A stretch of DNA of 64,000 bases from Chryseobacterium gotjawalense (GTDB taxonomy: Bacteria > Bacteroidota > Bacteroidia > Flavobacteriales > Weeksellaceae), in NCBI RefSeq assembly GCF_030012525.1, contig NZ_CP124855.1:1860001-1924000 (forward strand), given 5' to 3'. This document shows, piece after piece, positions 1-7,618 of the stretch. Every line of letters starts with the position of its first letter. Within the stretch, counting starts at the first letter, position 1. The notes beneath the pieces were generated by a model. That model searched no databases. It was given only the letters and a program-made list of their open reading frames with translations, and was not told the origin of the DNA. A program made the translations under genes and the position numbers.

Positions 1-1
1 A

Positions 2-73
2 TATATGCCGAAAGAGGATTTCAAAGCCTTCCTGGAATGTGGGATTGCATATTTTAAGACGAAGAAAAAATAG
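2..73 (+). CDS. C-terminal end of a gene cut by the window edge
   Basis: Frame 2 is open from the first base to a TAG at 71-73 and reads as 23 plausible residues with a Lys-rich end. A terminator-like hairpin follows about 55 bases later, which fits the end of a plus-strand gene. Too little is present to assign a family. Confidence 0.35.
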   Translation, partial: YMPKEDFKAFLECGIAYFKTKKK

Positions 74-126
74 ACTTATAGACGAAGAGAGAATAGATAA
101 TAGACCTTTAGTCTTGATATAAAAGT

Positions 127-157
127 AACCGGCAGTGATTGTCGGTTATTTTTTTTA
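127..157 (+). terminator. Rho-independent terminator, possibly shared by two convergent genes
   Basis: An 8-bp stem (127-134 with 140-147, one G-U pair) around a 5-base loop is followed by ATTTTTTTTATT. It lies between the plus-strand partial gene and the end of the minus-strand AAA ATPase, so it can serve the first and perhaps both. Confidence 0.6.
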
Positions 158-874
158 TTAAAGTGGTTTTTCTTCCTTTTCTAATTTCGCAATCAGTAAA
201 GCCTTTATATTCGTAAAAGCATAATCTTTCGCTTCGGCAAAGGAAACATGATACAATCGGTCAAAATTTTTCAGATGTTCGGGAAAAGGTCTCAAAAGCT
301 TTTCATAGTAAGAGTCCAAAACAGAATCGTTCGGCATTTCGAAATTAATTCGGAGCTGAAATCTTCTCAACAAAGCAATATCGATAATTTCGGCGTGATT
401 GGTAGCGGCGATAAGCAGAGCATTGGCCGGATAATAATCGATGAGCTGAATAATTGTATTGACCAGTCTTCGCATTTCGCCGACATCTTTATCATCGCTT
501 CCTCTCTCCTTACCGATTTGGTCGAATTCATCCAGGAAAAGAACTGCTTTTTCCCGGGCAGCTTTATCGAAAACCTGTTTAAGATTCTGTGAAGTCTCCC
601 CAATTCTGGAACAGACTACATTGCTCAGGTTTAAAATCATGACCGGCTTCCCAAGTGCGTGAGCGATGGCTTTTGCGGTCGTGGTTTTTCCGCAGCCGGA
701 ATGTCCCTGCAGGAGAATTTTGTTATTCACCGGCAAACCGTATTGGGTGAGTTCGTCAACATATCGGTATTCTTTGATGAGTTGCTGAATATTTTGGTGA
801 TTGTATTTATTCAGAAAAACATCTTCTAAAGAAACGGCTTCTCTGTCATTGATAATAAGGTCGAATACATTCAT
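158..874 (-). CDS. Compact AAA-family ATPase
   Basis: A 238-residue single-domain ATPase of the AAA class. Walker A is GHSGCGKT at residues 57-64, Walker B is VLFLDE at 111-116, the sensor-1 Asn is in AATN at about 156-159, and paired arginines at 170-171 sit where an arginine finger is expected. About 50 residues precede Walker A and no partner domain (FtsH protease, Clp, restriction) is attached. The fold implies ATP-driven remodelling of a protein partner in the cytoplasm, but the partner is not visible: the flanking genes are a cut-off ORF and a toxin-antitoxin pair on the far side of a 131-base gap. The family call is firm; the biological role is unknown. Confidence 0.85.
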   Translation of the reverse strand: MNVFDLIINDREAVSLEDVFLNKYNHQNIQQLIKEYRYVDELTQYGLPVNNKILLQGHSGCGKTTTAKAIAHALGKPVMILNLSNVVCSRIGETSQNLKQVFDKAAREKAVLFLDEFDQIGKERGSDDKDVGEMRRLVNTIIQLIDYYPANALLIAATNHAEIIDIALLRRFQLRINFEMPNDSVLDSYYEKLLRPFPEHLKNFDRLYHVSFAEAKDYAFTNIKALLIAKLEKEEKPL

Positions 875-893
875 GATTGCTTATTTCTAAGTG

Positions 894-901
894 CAAATTT
901 A
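894..901 (-). promoter_or_regulatory. -7 box for the AAA ATPase gene
   Basis: On the minus strand the sequence is TAAATTTG, matching the Bacteroidota -7 consensus TAnnTTTG, 19 bases before the ATG at 874. No clear TTG lies at the expected -33 spacing, so this is a half-supported promoter. Confidence 0.4.
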
Positions 902-1005
902 GGGAAGAACATTTCTATGAGCTAACAGAATAAACTTTCGCAAAAAATAATTTTAGGAAATATTCTTTTTGATAAACCGAACGTGTAGATGAGTTACCTG
1001 TTTTT

Positions 1006-1365
1006 CTAATATTCCTGAATAAGAATATCGGCCGAAATATTTAGTTTTTCTTTTAATTTTCTGATCATTGAAAGACTTAACTTTCTTTTGCCAGAAAATA
1101 TTTCAGATTTTCTGGAACGTGCTCCCAAAATCTCAGACAAATCTGCTTCAGTAATATTCATTTGATCCATACGGAATTTTATTGCATCTAAAGGCAATGG
1201 CTTCTCCACGGGATAGTTTTCCCGCTCATATTCTTTAACCAGAATAGAAAGAAATTCTAACTCATCAGAATCTTTTGACTCAGCCACAATATCTTCTTGC
1301 ATTAGTGCATAGATTCTTTTTAGAGCTTCATCGTATTGTTTTTCACTTTTTATTGGCTTCATCAT
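1006..1365 (-). CDS. higA: HigA-type antitoxin with C-terminal XRE helix-turn-helix
   Basis: A 119-residue protein whose second half (about residues 63-116) is a Cro/C1-type helix-turn-helix with the order typical of E. coli K-12 HigA: a recognition region, then SGKRKLSLSMIRKL, then a hydrophobic tail. The N-terminal half is acidic and helical and probably binds the toxin. It overlaps the 3' end of the upstream toxin gene by 23 bases, so the two are translationally coupled. In this family the toxin gene comes first and the complex represses its own promoter, and the order here fits. Two ATGs open the frame (1365 and 1362); either could be used. Confidence 0.85.
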   Translation of the reverse strand: MMKPIKSEKQYDEALKRIYALMQEDIVAESKDSDELEFLSILVKEYERENYPVEKPLPLDAIKFRMDQMNITEADLSEILGARSRKSEIFSGKRKLSLSMIRKLKEKLNISADILIQEY

Positions 1366-1660
1366 AATTTACTTTTTTTGCATCTATTTTATCATAGCTT
1401 TTGTGGGTACCGAACCAAACTATGAAAACAATTTGTAAGCGATATTCTATGTCCACAATTAAACGATATGAATTGCCATTAATATTAAAAACCACTCTTT
1501 TTTCATTCAGAACAGAAGCGTTCCTGTATTGATTTTTTAAATCATTTGGACTTTTCCAATTCGCTATTTCGACTTCTCTATGCCATGACAACAAAGCCTG
1601 CTCAGCTTGTGGAAAATCTTCCCGGAATTTTTTCAAAGTCTTAATTGCTATTATGCGCAT
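1343..1660 (-). CDS. higB: HigB-type mRNA interferase toxin
   Basis: A 105-residue basic protein with the RelE/HigB pattern: an N-terminal basic helix (IKTLKKFREDFPQAE), a Trp-Lys-x-Pro motif near residue 36, a VVFNINGNSYRLIVDI strand pair and a C-terminal FGTHKSYDKI segment. This matches the HigB branch of ribosome-dependent mRNA-cutting toxins. I start at the ATG at 1660; two TTG codons just upstream (1666, 1663) extend the frame but fall inside the -7 box. The antitoxin gene follows with a 23-base overlap. The toxin would cut translated mRNA when HigA is degraded. Activity is inferred from family only. Confidence 0.85.
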   Translation of the reverse strand: MRIIAIKTLKKFREDFPQAEQALLSWHREVEIANWKSPNDLKNQYRNASVLNEKRVVFNINGNSYRLIVDIEYRLQIVFIVWFGTHKSYDKIDAKKVNYDEANKK

Positions 1661-1663
1661 CAA

Positions 1664-1695
1664 CAAATATACAAAAACGTAACCAATATGGTAAC
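1664..1695 (-). promoter_or_regulatory. higBA promoter and probable HigA operator
   Basis: The minus strand has a perfect -7 box TATATTTG (1664-1671). Directly upstream is the imperfect palindrome GTAACCAATATGGTAAC (1679-1695, plus-strand reading), where an autoregulating antitoxin would bind. The box ends only 3 bases before the chosen ATG, so the message may be leaderless. Confidence 0.55.
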
Positions 1696-1768
1696 AACTA
1701 AAATATAAACTTTATAACGGAGAAATTTATATCGATAAACTGCATTTTTATCTGGCCAGAAATTTACC

Positions 1769-1803
1769 AAAAAAAAATAACCAACACAAAAATGCCGGTT
1801 ATT
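1769..1803 (-). terminator. Terminator of the 1956-2462 lipoprotein gene
   Basis: A 7-bp stem AATAACC/GGTTATT (1776-1782 with 1797-1803) with a 14-base loop is followed on the minus strand by a run of nine T. It lies about 150 bases past the stop of the lipoprotein gene. Confidence 0.55.
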
Positions 1804-1859
1804 TTGAAAATATAACTGAATGTTATTCTAGCCCGGATTGAACGGGTTTGTCTGAGCTC

Positions 1860-1890
1860 TTTTTCTGCGGTTCCTGAACCGCAGGAAAAA
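1860..1890. repeat. Strong inverted repeat in the gap after a lipoprotein gene
   Basis: Arms CTGCGGTTC (1865-1873) and GAACCGCAG (1876-1884) are exact complements, and flanking T5/A5 runs lengthen the stem with one bulge. A smaller CCCG/CGGG hairpin lies about 30 bases to the left. The tract lacks a clean U-tail on either side, so it looks more like an interspersed palindrome than a simple terminator. Confidence 0.5.
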
Positions 1891-1955
1891 GCGAGCCGTG
1901 AAAGCCGGACCGAATTTCATAAGTAGTAAAAATCCTGTTGCTCCTAAAAAACAAA

Positions 1956-2462
1956 TTAATTTGTAATCGGAAGACTGCTGAATCCAATCGAAGTTTTCAC
2001 TGAAATATCTGAAGTCGGCGATTGCTTTAAGACATACACCAACCGCTGCTGAACGCTGCCCGATTTCATCATACGGTCTAAAGTAGCCGATGTGCTTACA
2101 TCCAGGGAAAGAGAACTTCCAACGTTATCCGGAATATCTTCCCGTGAGGCAACCAACACTTCATTGCTGCCATTATTAGAAAGATACACTTTTACCGATT
2201 TGAATAGTCCGACACTGGTATTTGAATTCACAGAAAGGGTGGCATTTGAAACGCGGATATCTTTTACATTGGCTCCCGATCCCGTTAACTGATTAATACT
2301 TTGTGCCGCAGAAACACTGGATAATGTGGTGTTTGCCGGAGATCGCGAAGTGACCAAAACCGTTGCATTATACGGAAAGGTATTCTGCAAAATCGAAGAA
2401 ACAGTGGAACAACTAGCAAGAGTCGCAGTGGCAACAATCGCTGATAAAAAAATATTTTTCAT
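1956..2462 (-). CDS. Small exported lipoprotein of unknown function
   Basis: A 168-residue protein with a type II signal peptide: Met-Lys, a hydrophobic stretch, then the lipobox LASC with the acylated Cys at position 18. The mature part is Ser/Thr/Asn/Val rich, carries many short predicted beta strands and has no catalytic motif that I recognise. It should be attached to the outer membrane or the inner leaflet of the envelope. It stands alone: about 100 bases separate it from the next lipoprotein gene on the same strand, and a terminator follows. No family is recognised. Confidence 0.7.
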   Translation of the reverse strand: MKNIFLSAIVATATLASCSTVSSILQNTFPYNATVLVTSRSPANTTLSSVSAAQSINQLTGSGANVKDIRVSNATLSVNSNTSVGLFKSVKVYLSNNGSNEVLVASREDIPDNVGSSLSLDVSTSATLDRMMKSGSVQQRLVYVLKQSPTSDISVKTSIGFSSLPITN

Positions 2463-2560
2463 AACTGTAGTAATTTAATTGATTTCTCATATCCAGAAAT
2501 TGTACCAAGTCTTTCTTTTAACAAAATCTTAACGGTAAACGGAAAATATTTTGAAAGTGA

Positions 2561-3091
2561 TTATTCTAAATTTAAGGTGAATTTTCCTTTGGCTTCACCG
2601 GACACCATATTGCTTTTCCCAATGATGAGCCAGATTTCTCCTTTTCCTTTGATATCATATTTTATGTCTCTGCCGAAAGGGCCGTCATAATCACCGTTCG
2701 CCAATTTAATTTGGTTAAAACGGATGTTCATATCAGAATTTTCCGGAGTTATTTTTCCGGCGAGTTGGCTTCGGTTAAAATCCCGGATTTTCACAACCAT
2801 CTCCTCATCTTCAGTGGTGAATTCATCGGAAAGCAGTATTGGAAGTTGATCAGCATTAATGGTCTGTATAATTTTATTCCCGTCAACCGTTCTTTCTGTT
2901 TTGAATGACTCTTTTAAAGCGTTGTTTTCGTCAATAGACACAATTCCGTTCGCAGCAGAATCCATTTTATTATGAATGGTTTTTTGCTCTGAAAGAATGA
3001 CAGAATCTTTATTTACGGTGTTTTCCGATACCACTTCTTTTTTCTGACACGACATAATTATTAATGGAAGGATTGCAAGTAATTTTTTCAT
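2561..3091 (-). CDS. Small lipoprotein of unknown function
   Basis: A 176-residue protein starting MKKLLAILPLIIMSC, with the lipobox Cys at position 15 followed by a polar QKKE segment. The mature protein is acidic in the middle (TTEDEEMVVKIRDF) and ends in alternating strands (GEIWLIIGKSNMVSGEAKGKFTL), suggesting a small beta domain. It lies on the same strand as the next lipoprotein gene with a gap of about 100 bases, so cotranscription is possible. No family is recognised. Confidence 0.7.
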   Translation of the reverse strand: MKKLLAILPLIIMSCQKKEVVSENTVNKDSVILSEQKTIHNKMDSAANGIVSIDENNALKESFKTERTVDGNKIIQTINADQLPILLSDEFTTEDEEMVVKIRDFNRSQLAGKITPENSDMNIRFNQIKLANGDYDGPFGRDIKYDIKGKGEIWLIIGKSNMVSGEAKGKFTLNLE

Positions 3092-3594
3092 TGATTTTTA
3101 TTTTAAAGATTCGTGAAAGAGCGTTTTTGGGAAAGATAGTTTTTCCCATTATATTTTTAATTTGGTTAAAATCTCTTTTTTCTAATGTTGATCGTACTTT
3201 TCATCGATATGATTCAACAATTGTCTTTCATTAGAATCAAAACCTGCCGAGGAAAATTGAAGTCAGAACCATATTATTTGCGTTGATTTTTTCGACGAAT
3301 TAATAAAACAACGAGCCAAAATTGTTCCATAATAAAACCGAAACATTTGACCGATAGAAAGGTATTCGTATTACTATTAATTTTGGATATGGGATTGAAT
3401 TTTTAGAAAAACCATCATCACCAAGATTACGATAAAGCTACGAAATCGCACTCGCAAAGGTTTGAAATCAATTCAAACAATCTTTTATCTTACCAGAAAT
3501 CACCATTCCTAAATCTTTTCATAAAAACGCTGTTACTTCCTCACTTTCATTTAATCTTACCGCTGCTAAAATTCAGACAGTCGCTAAAAATAAT
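3092..3594. other. Intergenic stretch without a supported gene
   Basis: About 500 bases between divergently transcribed genes. No frame of useful length is open on either strand. A short minus-strand tail (3182-3244) reads protein-like but is closed upstream by a TGA, so at most it is a gene remnant. No tRNA or clear repeat was seen. Confidence 0.5.
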
Positions 3595-3602
3595 TATCTT
3601 TG
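3595..3602 (+). promoter_or_regulatory. -7 box of the PspC-like gene
   Basis: TATCTTTG matches the Bacteroidota -7 box and lies 15 bases before the ATG at 3618. No TTG at the right distance was found. Confidence 0.45.
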
Positions 3603-3617
3603 TAGTCAATAAAAAAA

Positions 3618-3839
3618 ATGCTGAATAATTTAAGACATAAAATGGAAAGACAATGGTTTGGAGTACTCACAAGAATGGGCGCCAAACTGGGAATTCCTGT
3701 TTCTAAACTTCGGGTATTTTTTATCTATTCCACTTTTGCAACTGCGGGCGTTTTCTTTCTCATTTATTTAGGTTTAGCCTTTACCCTTTGGATTAAGGAT
3801 ATGTTTATCACCCGACGGCCAAACGTTTTTGATTTATAA
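3618..3839 (+). CDS. PspC-like small membrane protein
   Basis: A 73-residue protein with a basic N-terminus (residues 1-30), then one long or two close hydrophobic segments (about 33-58, VFFIYSTFATAGVFFLIYLGLAFTL region) and a short charged tail ending in FDL. The layout matches the short PspC-domain proteins of Flavobacteriia, in which a basic segment with a KLGIPVSKLRV motif leads into the membrane. Related proteins belong to envelope stress responses, but that role is not shown here. A GNAT acetyltransferase gene follows after 42 bases on the same strand and may be cotranscribed. Confidence 0.7.
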   Translation: MLNNLRHKMERQWFGVLTRMGAKLGIPVSKLRVFFIYSTFATAGVFFLIYLGLAFTLWIKDMFITRRPNVFDL

Positions 3840-3881
3840 ACAATACGAATCCCACGAATTTTCACAAATGAAACGAATACG

Positions 3882-4394
3882 ATGATTTGGCTTGAAGAAT
3901 TGCAAACGCGTAAAAAACTTTCCAGGATTTATTCTGCTTACGAAAGTACTTTTCCGGAAGACGAACGAAGAGATCAGGAACAATTTCTCGCCTTATTAAA
4001 AAATCCCGACTGTTTTATTTTCGCGGTAAAGAACGATAATGATTCTGTCGGTTATTTAATTCTTTGGAAACTAGAAAACGCCAGTTTTTTAGAACATTTC
4101 GAAGTCTTTGAAGAATATCGTAATCTGAAATTAGGTTCGCAGATTTTGGCAAAATTAAAGGAAAAATTTGGCAATATCGTTTTAGAATCTGAACCGAAGT
4201 CTTTAGGTGAAATGGCAGAAAGAAGGATTAATTTTTACATCAGAAACGGTTTCTCGATTATTTCGGAGGATTATATCCAACCGAGTTACGGGATTGGCAA
4301 GAATTCAATCAATTTATTTTTGCTGAGTAATTTTGCCGTGGAAAACGTGAAGGATATTGAAGAAGAACTGCATTCTAAAGTTTATCAATTGTGA
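3882..4394 (+). CDS. GNAT-family N-acetyltransferase
   Basis: A 170-residue protein. Residues about 50-120 carry the GNAT core: a VGYLILWKL strand, the FEVFEEYRNLKLGSQIL segment corresponding to acetyl-CoA motif A, and the downstream INFYIRNGF segment that matches motif B (the Y-x-x-x-G-F pattern). The enzyme would transfer acetyl from acetyl-CoA to an amine in the cytoplasm; the acceptor cannot be told. It follows the PspC-like gene by 42 bases and converges with the SIMPL gene. The P-loop-like pyrophosphate-binding residues are LGSQ rather than the classical R/Q-x-x-G-x-G/A, a mild deviation. Confidence 0.75.
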   Translation: MIWLEELQTRKKLSRIYSAYESTFPEDERRDQEQFLALLKNPDCFIFAVKNDNDSVGYLILWKLENASFLEHFEVFEEYRNLKLGSQILAKLKEKFGNIVLESEPKSLGEMAERRINFYIRNGFSIISEDYIQPSYGIGKNSINLFLLSNFAVENVKDIEEELHSKVYQL

Positions 4395-4446
4395 AAAAGT
4401 TTTGATAAAGCTTTTTGTAGAAATACAACTTTAGCAAAATAAAACA

Positions 4447-5178
4447 TTAATCAACCTCATATTCCAGCTTAATTGTAATACTCGCCTCCTTGTCTTTGGC
4501 CGAAGTATTGAAAGTTCCGCCGTAAGAATATTCTTCTGTGGAATTAGGAGCGGTGATTTGAGTAACACCCATCGTAGCTTTTTTCAAATGTCCCAATTTT
4601 GAACCGGAATTTTCGGCAATTTTTTCTGCGCGCTGTTTGGCATCTTTTGTTGCATCGGCAATCATCTGCTGTTTTACGTCTGCTAATTTAGTATAGAAAT
4701 AATTCGGTGGAGAAGAAGTAAATTCGATTCCTAAATTGATAATCTCGGTAATGTTTCGGGAAAGATTTTCGATTTTCGCCACCTCTTTGCTGTTGATAGA
4801 AACAGTTTGTGAAAGTTGGTAACCTGCAAAAGTCTGATGACTGGATCCATTAGAATCATTGGTATACGTGAATTGTTTCTGAATATCTACCGCCGAAAAA
4901 ACCATCTTATCTTTCGGAATTCCTTTGGACACCAAATAATTTTCAATGATCTTTTTATCGTTTGCCAATTCGTCGTAAGCGGATTTCAATTCGAAACTGT
5001 TACGGGAAAAATTGCCACTCCAGGTAATAAGGTCTGAGGTAAATTTATTACTTCCCAATCCGGTAACAGAAATGGTATTATCCGCTCTATTTCTATTTTT
5101 AATGGCGCTGCCTAAAAATGCAAGACCGATGATGAAACCTGCTGCCGCAATGGCGATGGCGATAATATTTTTATTCAT
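4447..5178 (-). CDS. SIMPL domain (DUF541) protein
   Basis: A 243-residue protein with one N-terminal transmembrane or signal segment (about residues 5-25) and a SIMPL/DUF541 domain over about residues 35-240. Typical family marks are the start ISVTGLGSNKFTSDLITW, the central AGYQLSQTVSI and the later DAKQRAEKIAENSGSKLG helix. SIMPL proteins are periplasmic or membrane-anchored, often form oligomers, and have no agreed biochemical activity. It stands alone between convergent and same-strand neighbours. Confidence 0.8.
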   Translation of the reverse strand: MNKNIIAIAIAAAGFIIGLAFLGSAIKNRNRADNTISVTGLGSNKFTSDLITWSGNFSRNSFELKSAYDELANDKKIIENYLVSKGIPKDKMVFSAVDIQKQFTYTNDSNGSSHQTFAGYQLSQTVSINSKEVAKIENLSRNITEIINLGIEFTSSPPNYFYTKLADVKQQMIADATKDAKQRAEKIAENSGSKLGHLKKATMGVTQITAPNSTEEYSYGGTFNTSAKDKEASITIKLEYEVD

Positions 5179-5292
5179 TACGAAGTGTTTTTATGATTTT
5201 AATGAAGTTTAAAGGTAGGAATAAATTATTTTACTTTTTCACAAAATAACTCAGCATAAAAAAAGCATTTTAAGGCAACAATCCTCGTTTGC

Positions 5293-6060
5293 TTATCTGT
5301 TTAAATATTGCGGAAGCGTTTCTTCTATGATAAAAAGTACTTTTGAGAGATTTCCTGCTTTGATATATTTATTGATTTCAGGTTTAATACCGATTGAAAA
5401 CTGAAGGAATTCTGCTATCTTTTCGCCAGGAATTTCCATTTTGATAAAATATTCATCGCCTACTTTTCCCCTGATCCATGAAATATTATCCTGAAGATCT
5501 TCATACTTATATAGCTGTCGCATTCTTCTGCCATCGCCGGAAATATTTTTGTATAAAGTATTAAGATTTAAATTACTTGCAGCAAAAGCCAAAATCCCAA
5601 CTTTTTCAAGTGTCGGAGGTGGTGTTTCTCTTGGTTTTTCGGGCGGTCCCGGAACGCCGATTTCTCTTTGAAGCTGTGCGACTTTATCAAATTTGCTTAA
5701 ATTTCCCGCATCTCGATTCAAATCACCGGTCAATCGAACAGGCGGAATTTTCACTTCTTCAATTTCCTGAATGCTCCGAATAATGGCGATTGTAAATGGA
5801 GCATAAAAATCTGGGGAATTCACGATTCTAGAACCTCGTTGAAAACCCTGTCGGATGAACCGTAATTCATCATTTGCAGCGGCGTCAATCGTAAATTGAC
5901 CGTTGAGATCTGTGTATCCTTTTTTCTCGGTTTTCATATTAAAAACCAAAACTGCAGGAAGTGGGTTTTTCTCTTCATCGGTTACCGTTCCCGAAACTTG
6001 CTGAGCAACCAGCGATGAAAAAGAAAATATTAAACAAAAAATACCGAAGATTCTCCTCAT
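5293..6060 (-). CDS. Secreted protein with N-terminal CarboxypepD_reg-like domain (paralogue 3 of 3)
   Basis: A 255-residue protein with a signal peptide cut near residue 19 (LVAQ/QVSG), then a carboxypeptidase-regulatory-like beta sandwich at about 20-100: VSGTVTDEEKNPLPAVLVFN, a D-x-N-G-x-F turn and ELRFIRQGFQRGSR. This is the domain usually found at the N-terminus of SusC proteins; here it is followed by about 150 residues of unknown fold ending in a helical PEINKYIKAGN region. It is the last gene of a three-gene operon and starts 4 bases inside its upstream paralogue (ATGA overlap). Function unknown; periplasmic or outer-membrane associated by signal peptide. Confidence 0.75.
   Translation of the reverse strand: MRRIFGIFCLIFSFSSLVAQQVSGTVTDEEKNPLPAVLVFNMKTEKKGYTDLNGQFTIDAAANDELRFIRQGFQRGSRIVNSPDFYAPFTIAIIRSIQEIEEVKIPPVRLTGDLNRDAGNLSKFDKVAQLQREIGVPGPPEKPRETPPPTLEKVGILAFAASNLNLNTLYKNISGDGRRMRQLYKYEDLQDNISWIRGKVGDEYFIKMEIPGEKIAEFLQFSIGIKPEINKYIKAGNLSKVLFIIEETLPQYLNR
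5927..6005. repeat. 79-bp near-identical patch shared with 6691-6769
   Basis: This segment within the paralogue 3 gene matches 6691-6769 in the paralogue 2 gene at 78 of 79 bases by eye. It encodes the start of the mature CarboxypepD_reg-like domain. The rest of the two genes is much more diverged. Confidence 0.85.
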
Positions 6061-6821
6061 TTATTTTTCTTTTTTTTGGGTGGTACATTCGGTAAATTTT
6101 TGCGATAAACTTCTAATTTACTGATCGCTTCTTTGATAAATCTGGAAAGATCATATTGCGTGCAAATACCACGAAACAAGACTTCTCTTCTCTCAAAGTT
6201 TTGAAAAACATAGTAAATAAAAGGCTGGATTTCTGATGGGTTGAGTTGTAAATCGTCTGTAAAAAAATCATTTCCCAAATTTTCGATGAGAAATTGCATA
6301 AAATCTACATCATCCCATTGTGAATTGGGTCCTCCGATAAAAAAACCCTGTCCGACTGGCTGAACAAATTCGCCAGATTTTGGGGCTAAAACTTCTTCTG
6401 TAGATTCTGAACGGATATACTTTGCGGTCTCCCCTTTTAATTTTTTCACAGATTTTGTATCGCCATAATTTTTGAGGTCTTTATTTAAATCTCCTATTGG
6501 TTTATAGGCAATTTTCACCTCTTCAATTTCTCCCGGAATCCTGAGAATAGAAACTATAAGAGGATTGGTAAAATCCCGCTCCCGTATTACTTTAGAACGC
6601 CGCTCAAAACCCTGACGAATAAATCGCAGTTCACTATTTACAGAAGCTTCGATTGTAAATTCACCATTGAGATTCGTATAGGTTTTCTGTTCGGTTTTCA
6701 TATTAAAAACCAAAACTGCAGGAAGTGGGCTTTTCTCTTCATCGGTTACCGTTCCCGAAACTTGCTGAGAAAATAGCGAGGCAGAAAAGCAGAGAGCAAA
6801 CAATAAAATAATTCGAACCAT
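6057..6821 (-). CDS. Secreted protein with N-terminal CarboxypepD_reg-like domain (paralogue 2 of 3)
   Basis: A 254-residue protein with a signal peptide (cleavage near residue 18) and the same domain order as its two neighbours: VSGTVTDEEKSPLPAVLVFN, a D-L-N-G-E-F-T-I turn, RFIRQGFERRSKV, then a linker with EIEEVKI, and a C-terminal part of about 130 residues rich in aromatic and acidic residues (FMQFLIENLGNDFFTDDL). The C-terminus is very basic (PPKKKKNK). It overlaps the upstream gene by one base and the downstream gene by four, so the three are cotranscribed. Function unknown. Confidence 0.75.
   Translation of the reverse strand: MVRIILLFALCFSASLFSQQVSGTVTDEEKSPLPAVLVFNMKTEQKTYTNLNGEFTIEASVNSELRFIRQGFERRSKVIRERDFTNPLIVSILRIPGEIEEVKIAYKPIGDLNKDLKNYGDTKSVKKLKGETAKYIRSESTEEVLAPKSGEFVQPVGQGFFIGGPNSQWDDVDFMQFLIENLGNDFFTDDLQLNPSEIQPFIYYVFQNFERREVLFRGICTQYDLSRFIKEAISKLEVYRKNLPNVPPKKKKNK
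6691..6769. repeat. 79-bp near-identical patch shared with 5927-6005
   Basis: Second copy of the patch described at 5927-6005; the two differ by a single T/C. Confidence 0.85.
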
Positions 6822-7618
6822 TAAGAACCTACTTTGTGGGTTTTGATATATTCTTTGTAGGCTAATTTCATGAGCATATCGATGGCGGAAACATCGAAAT
6901 TCTTTCGGTACCGTTTTGCCAAGGAATAATTTTGATCGGCATAGATGAGAAAGTGGTCAATTTGTTCTTCGTCCCAACCTCGGGAAGTATAGAAACTTAG
7001 ATCAAGGGTGTTTTTTACGCGGCGATAAAACTCCTGGGTTTCCGCATAATTCGCTGTGGTTACAGGTGGATTTTTTGCCTTCCTGACTAATCCGAATACC
7101 GCAGAGGCAATCCCTAAAACATTTACCTGTCCTGCATTATAATTCGGCGCGGCAAAAGCGGATGGAGTAGAAAGTTTCGGCGCAACTTCTGTCGGCGGTG
7201 TCCTCATATATGATTTCATATCTGAATTTAAAGCGACCACTTTCTTTGGCGGATCTAAAGCTTTACTATCTTTTTTTAAATTTCCGGTTGCCTGAAAAGT
7301 CAGGTCAATTTCTGCAATCTCGTAAGGTGATTTTGTCAGGATAATATTTAAAGGTGCAAGGAAATTCTGCGCTGAAATTTTAGAAGAGTTTCTGTCGTAA
7401 CCACTTTTTATAAAACGGAGTTCATCGGTTCGTTTGGCGGCAATCATGAAATTTCCGTCTTTATCGGATAACACTTTTTCATCGGTCCGTGTATTGAAAA
7501 TAACAACACTTTGCAAAGCGGTATCGAATTCGGAACTTACTTTTCCAATAATATATTCTTGCGCAAAGACCGTCACTGAACAAGTGAAAAATAAAAGAAA
7601 AAGTAGTTTTGTTTTCAT
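6821..7618 (-). CDS. Secreted protein with N-terminal CarboxypepD_reg-like domain (paralogue 1 of 3)
   Basis: A 265-residue protein, first gene of the three-gene operon. The signal peptide ends near residue 19 (VFAQ/EY). The domain at about 20-105 is the most diverged of the three (IIGKVSSEFDTALQSVVIFN, SDKDGNFMI, RFIKSGYDRNSSK), but EIAEIDLTFQATGNLKKD corresponds to the linker of the other two. The C-terminal half contains an Ala/Pro-rich stretch and a helical region (DEEQIDHFLIYADQNYSLAKRYRKNF). Its stop overlaps the start of paralogue 2. The role is unknown; these may be envelope proteins that act with an outer-membrane system. Confidence 0.75.
   Translation of the reverse strand: MKTKLLFLLFFTCSVTVFAQEYIIGKVSSEFDTALQSVVIFNTRTDEKVLSDKDGNFMIAAKRTDELRFIKSGYDRNSSKISAQNFLAPLNIILTKSPYEIAEIDLTFQATGNLKKDSKALDPPKKVVALNSDMKSYMRTPPTEVAPKLSTPSAFAAPNYNAGQVNVLGIASAVFGLVRKAKNPPVTTANYAETQEFYRRVKNTLDLSFYTSRGWDEEQIDHFLIYADQNYSLAKRYRKNFDVSAIDMLMKLAYKEYIKTHKVGS

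Noticed and set aside
1343-1666. TTG start for the HigB toxin
   Set aside because: The TTG codons at 1666 and 1663 fall in or next to the -7 box; the ATG at 1660 matches the family's N-terminus.
3182-3244. Minus-strand tail reading like the end of a protein
   Set aside because: Only about 20-25 residues and closed upstream by TGA; could be a remnant but cannot be supported as a gene.
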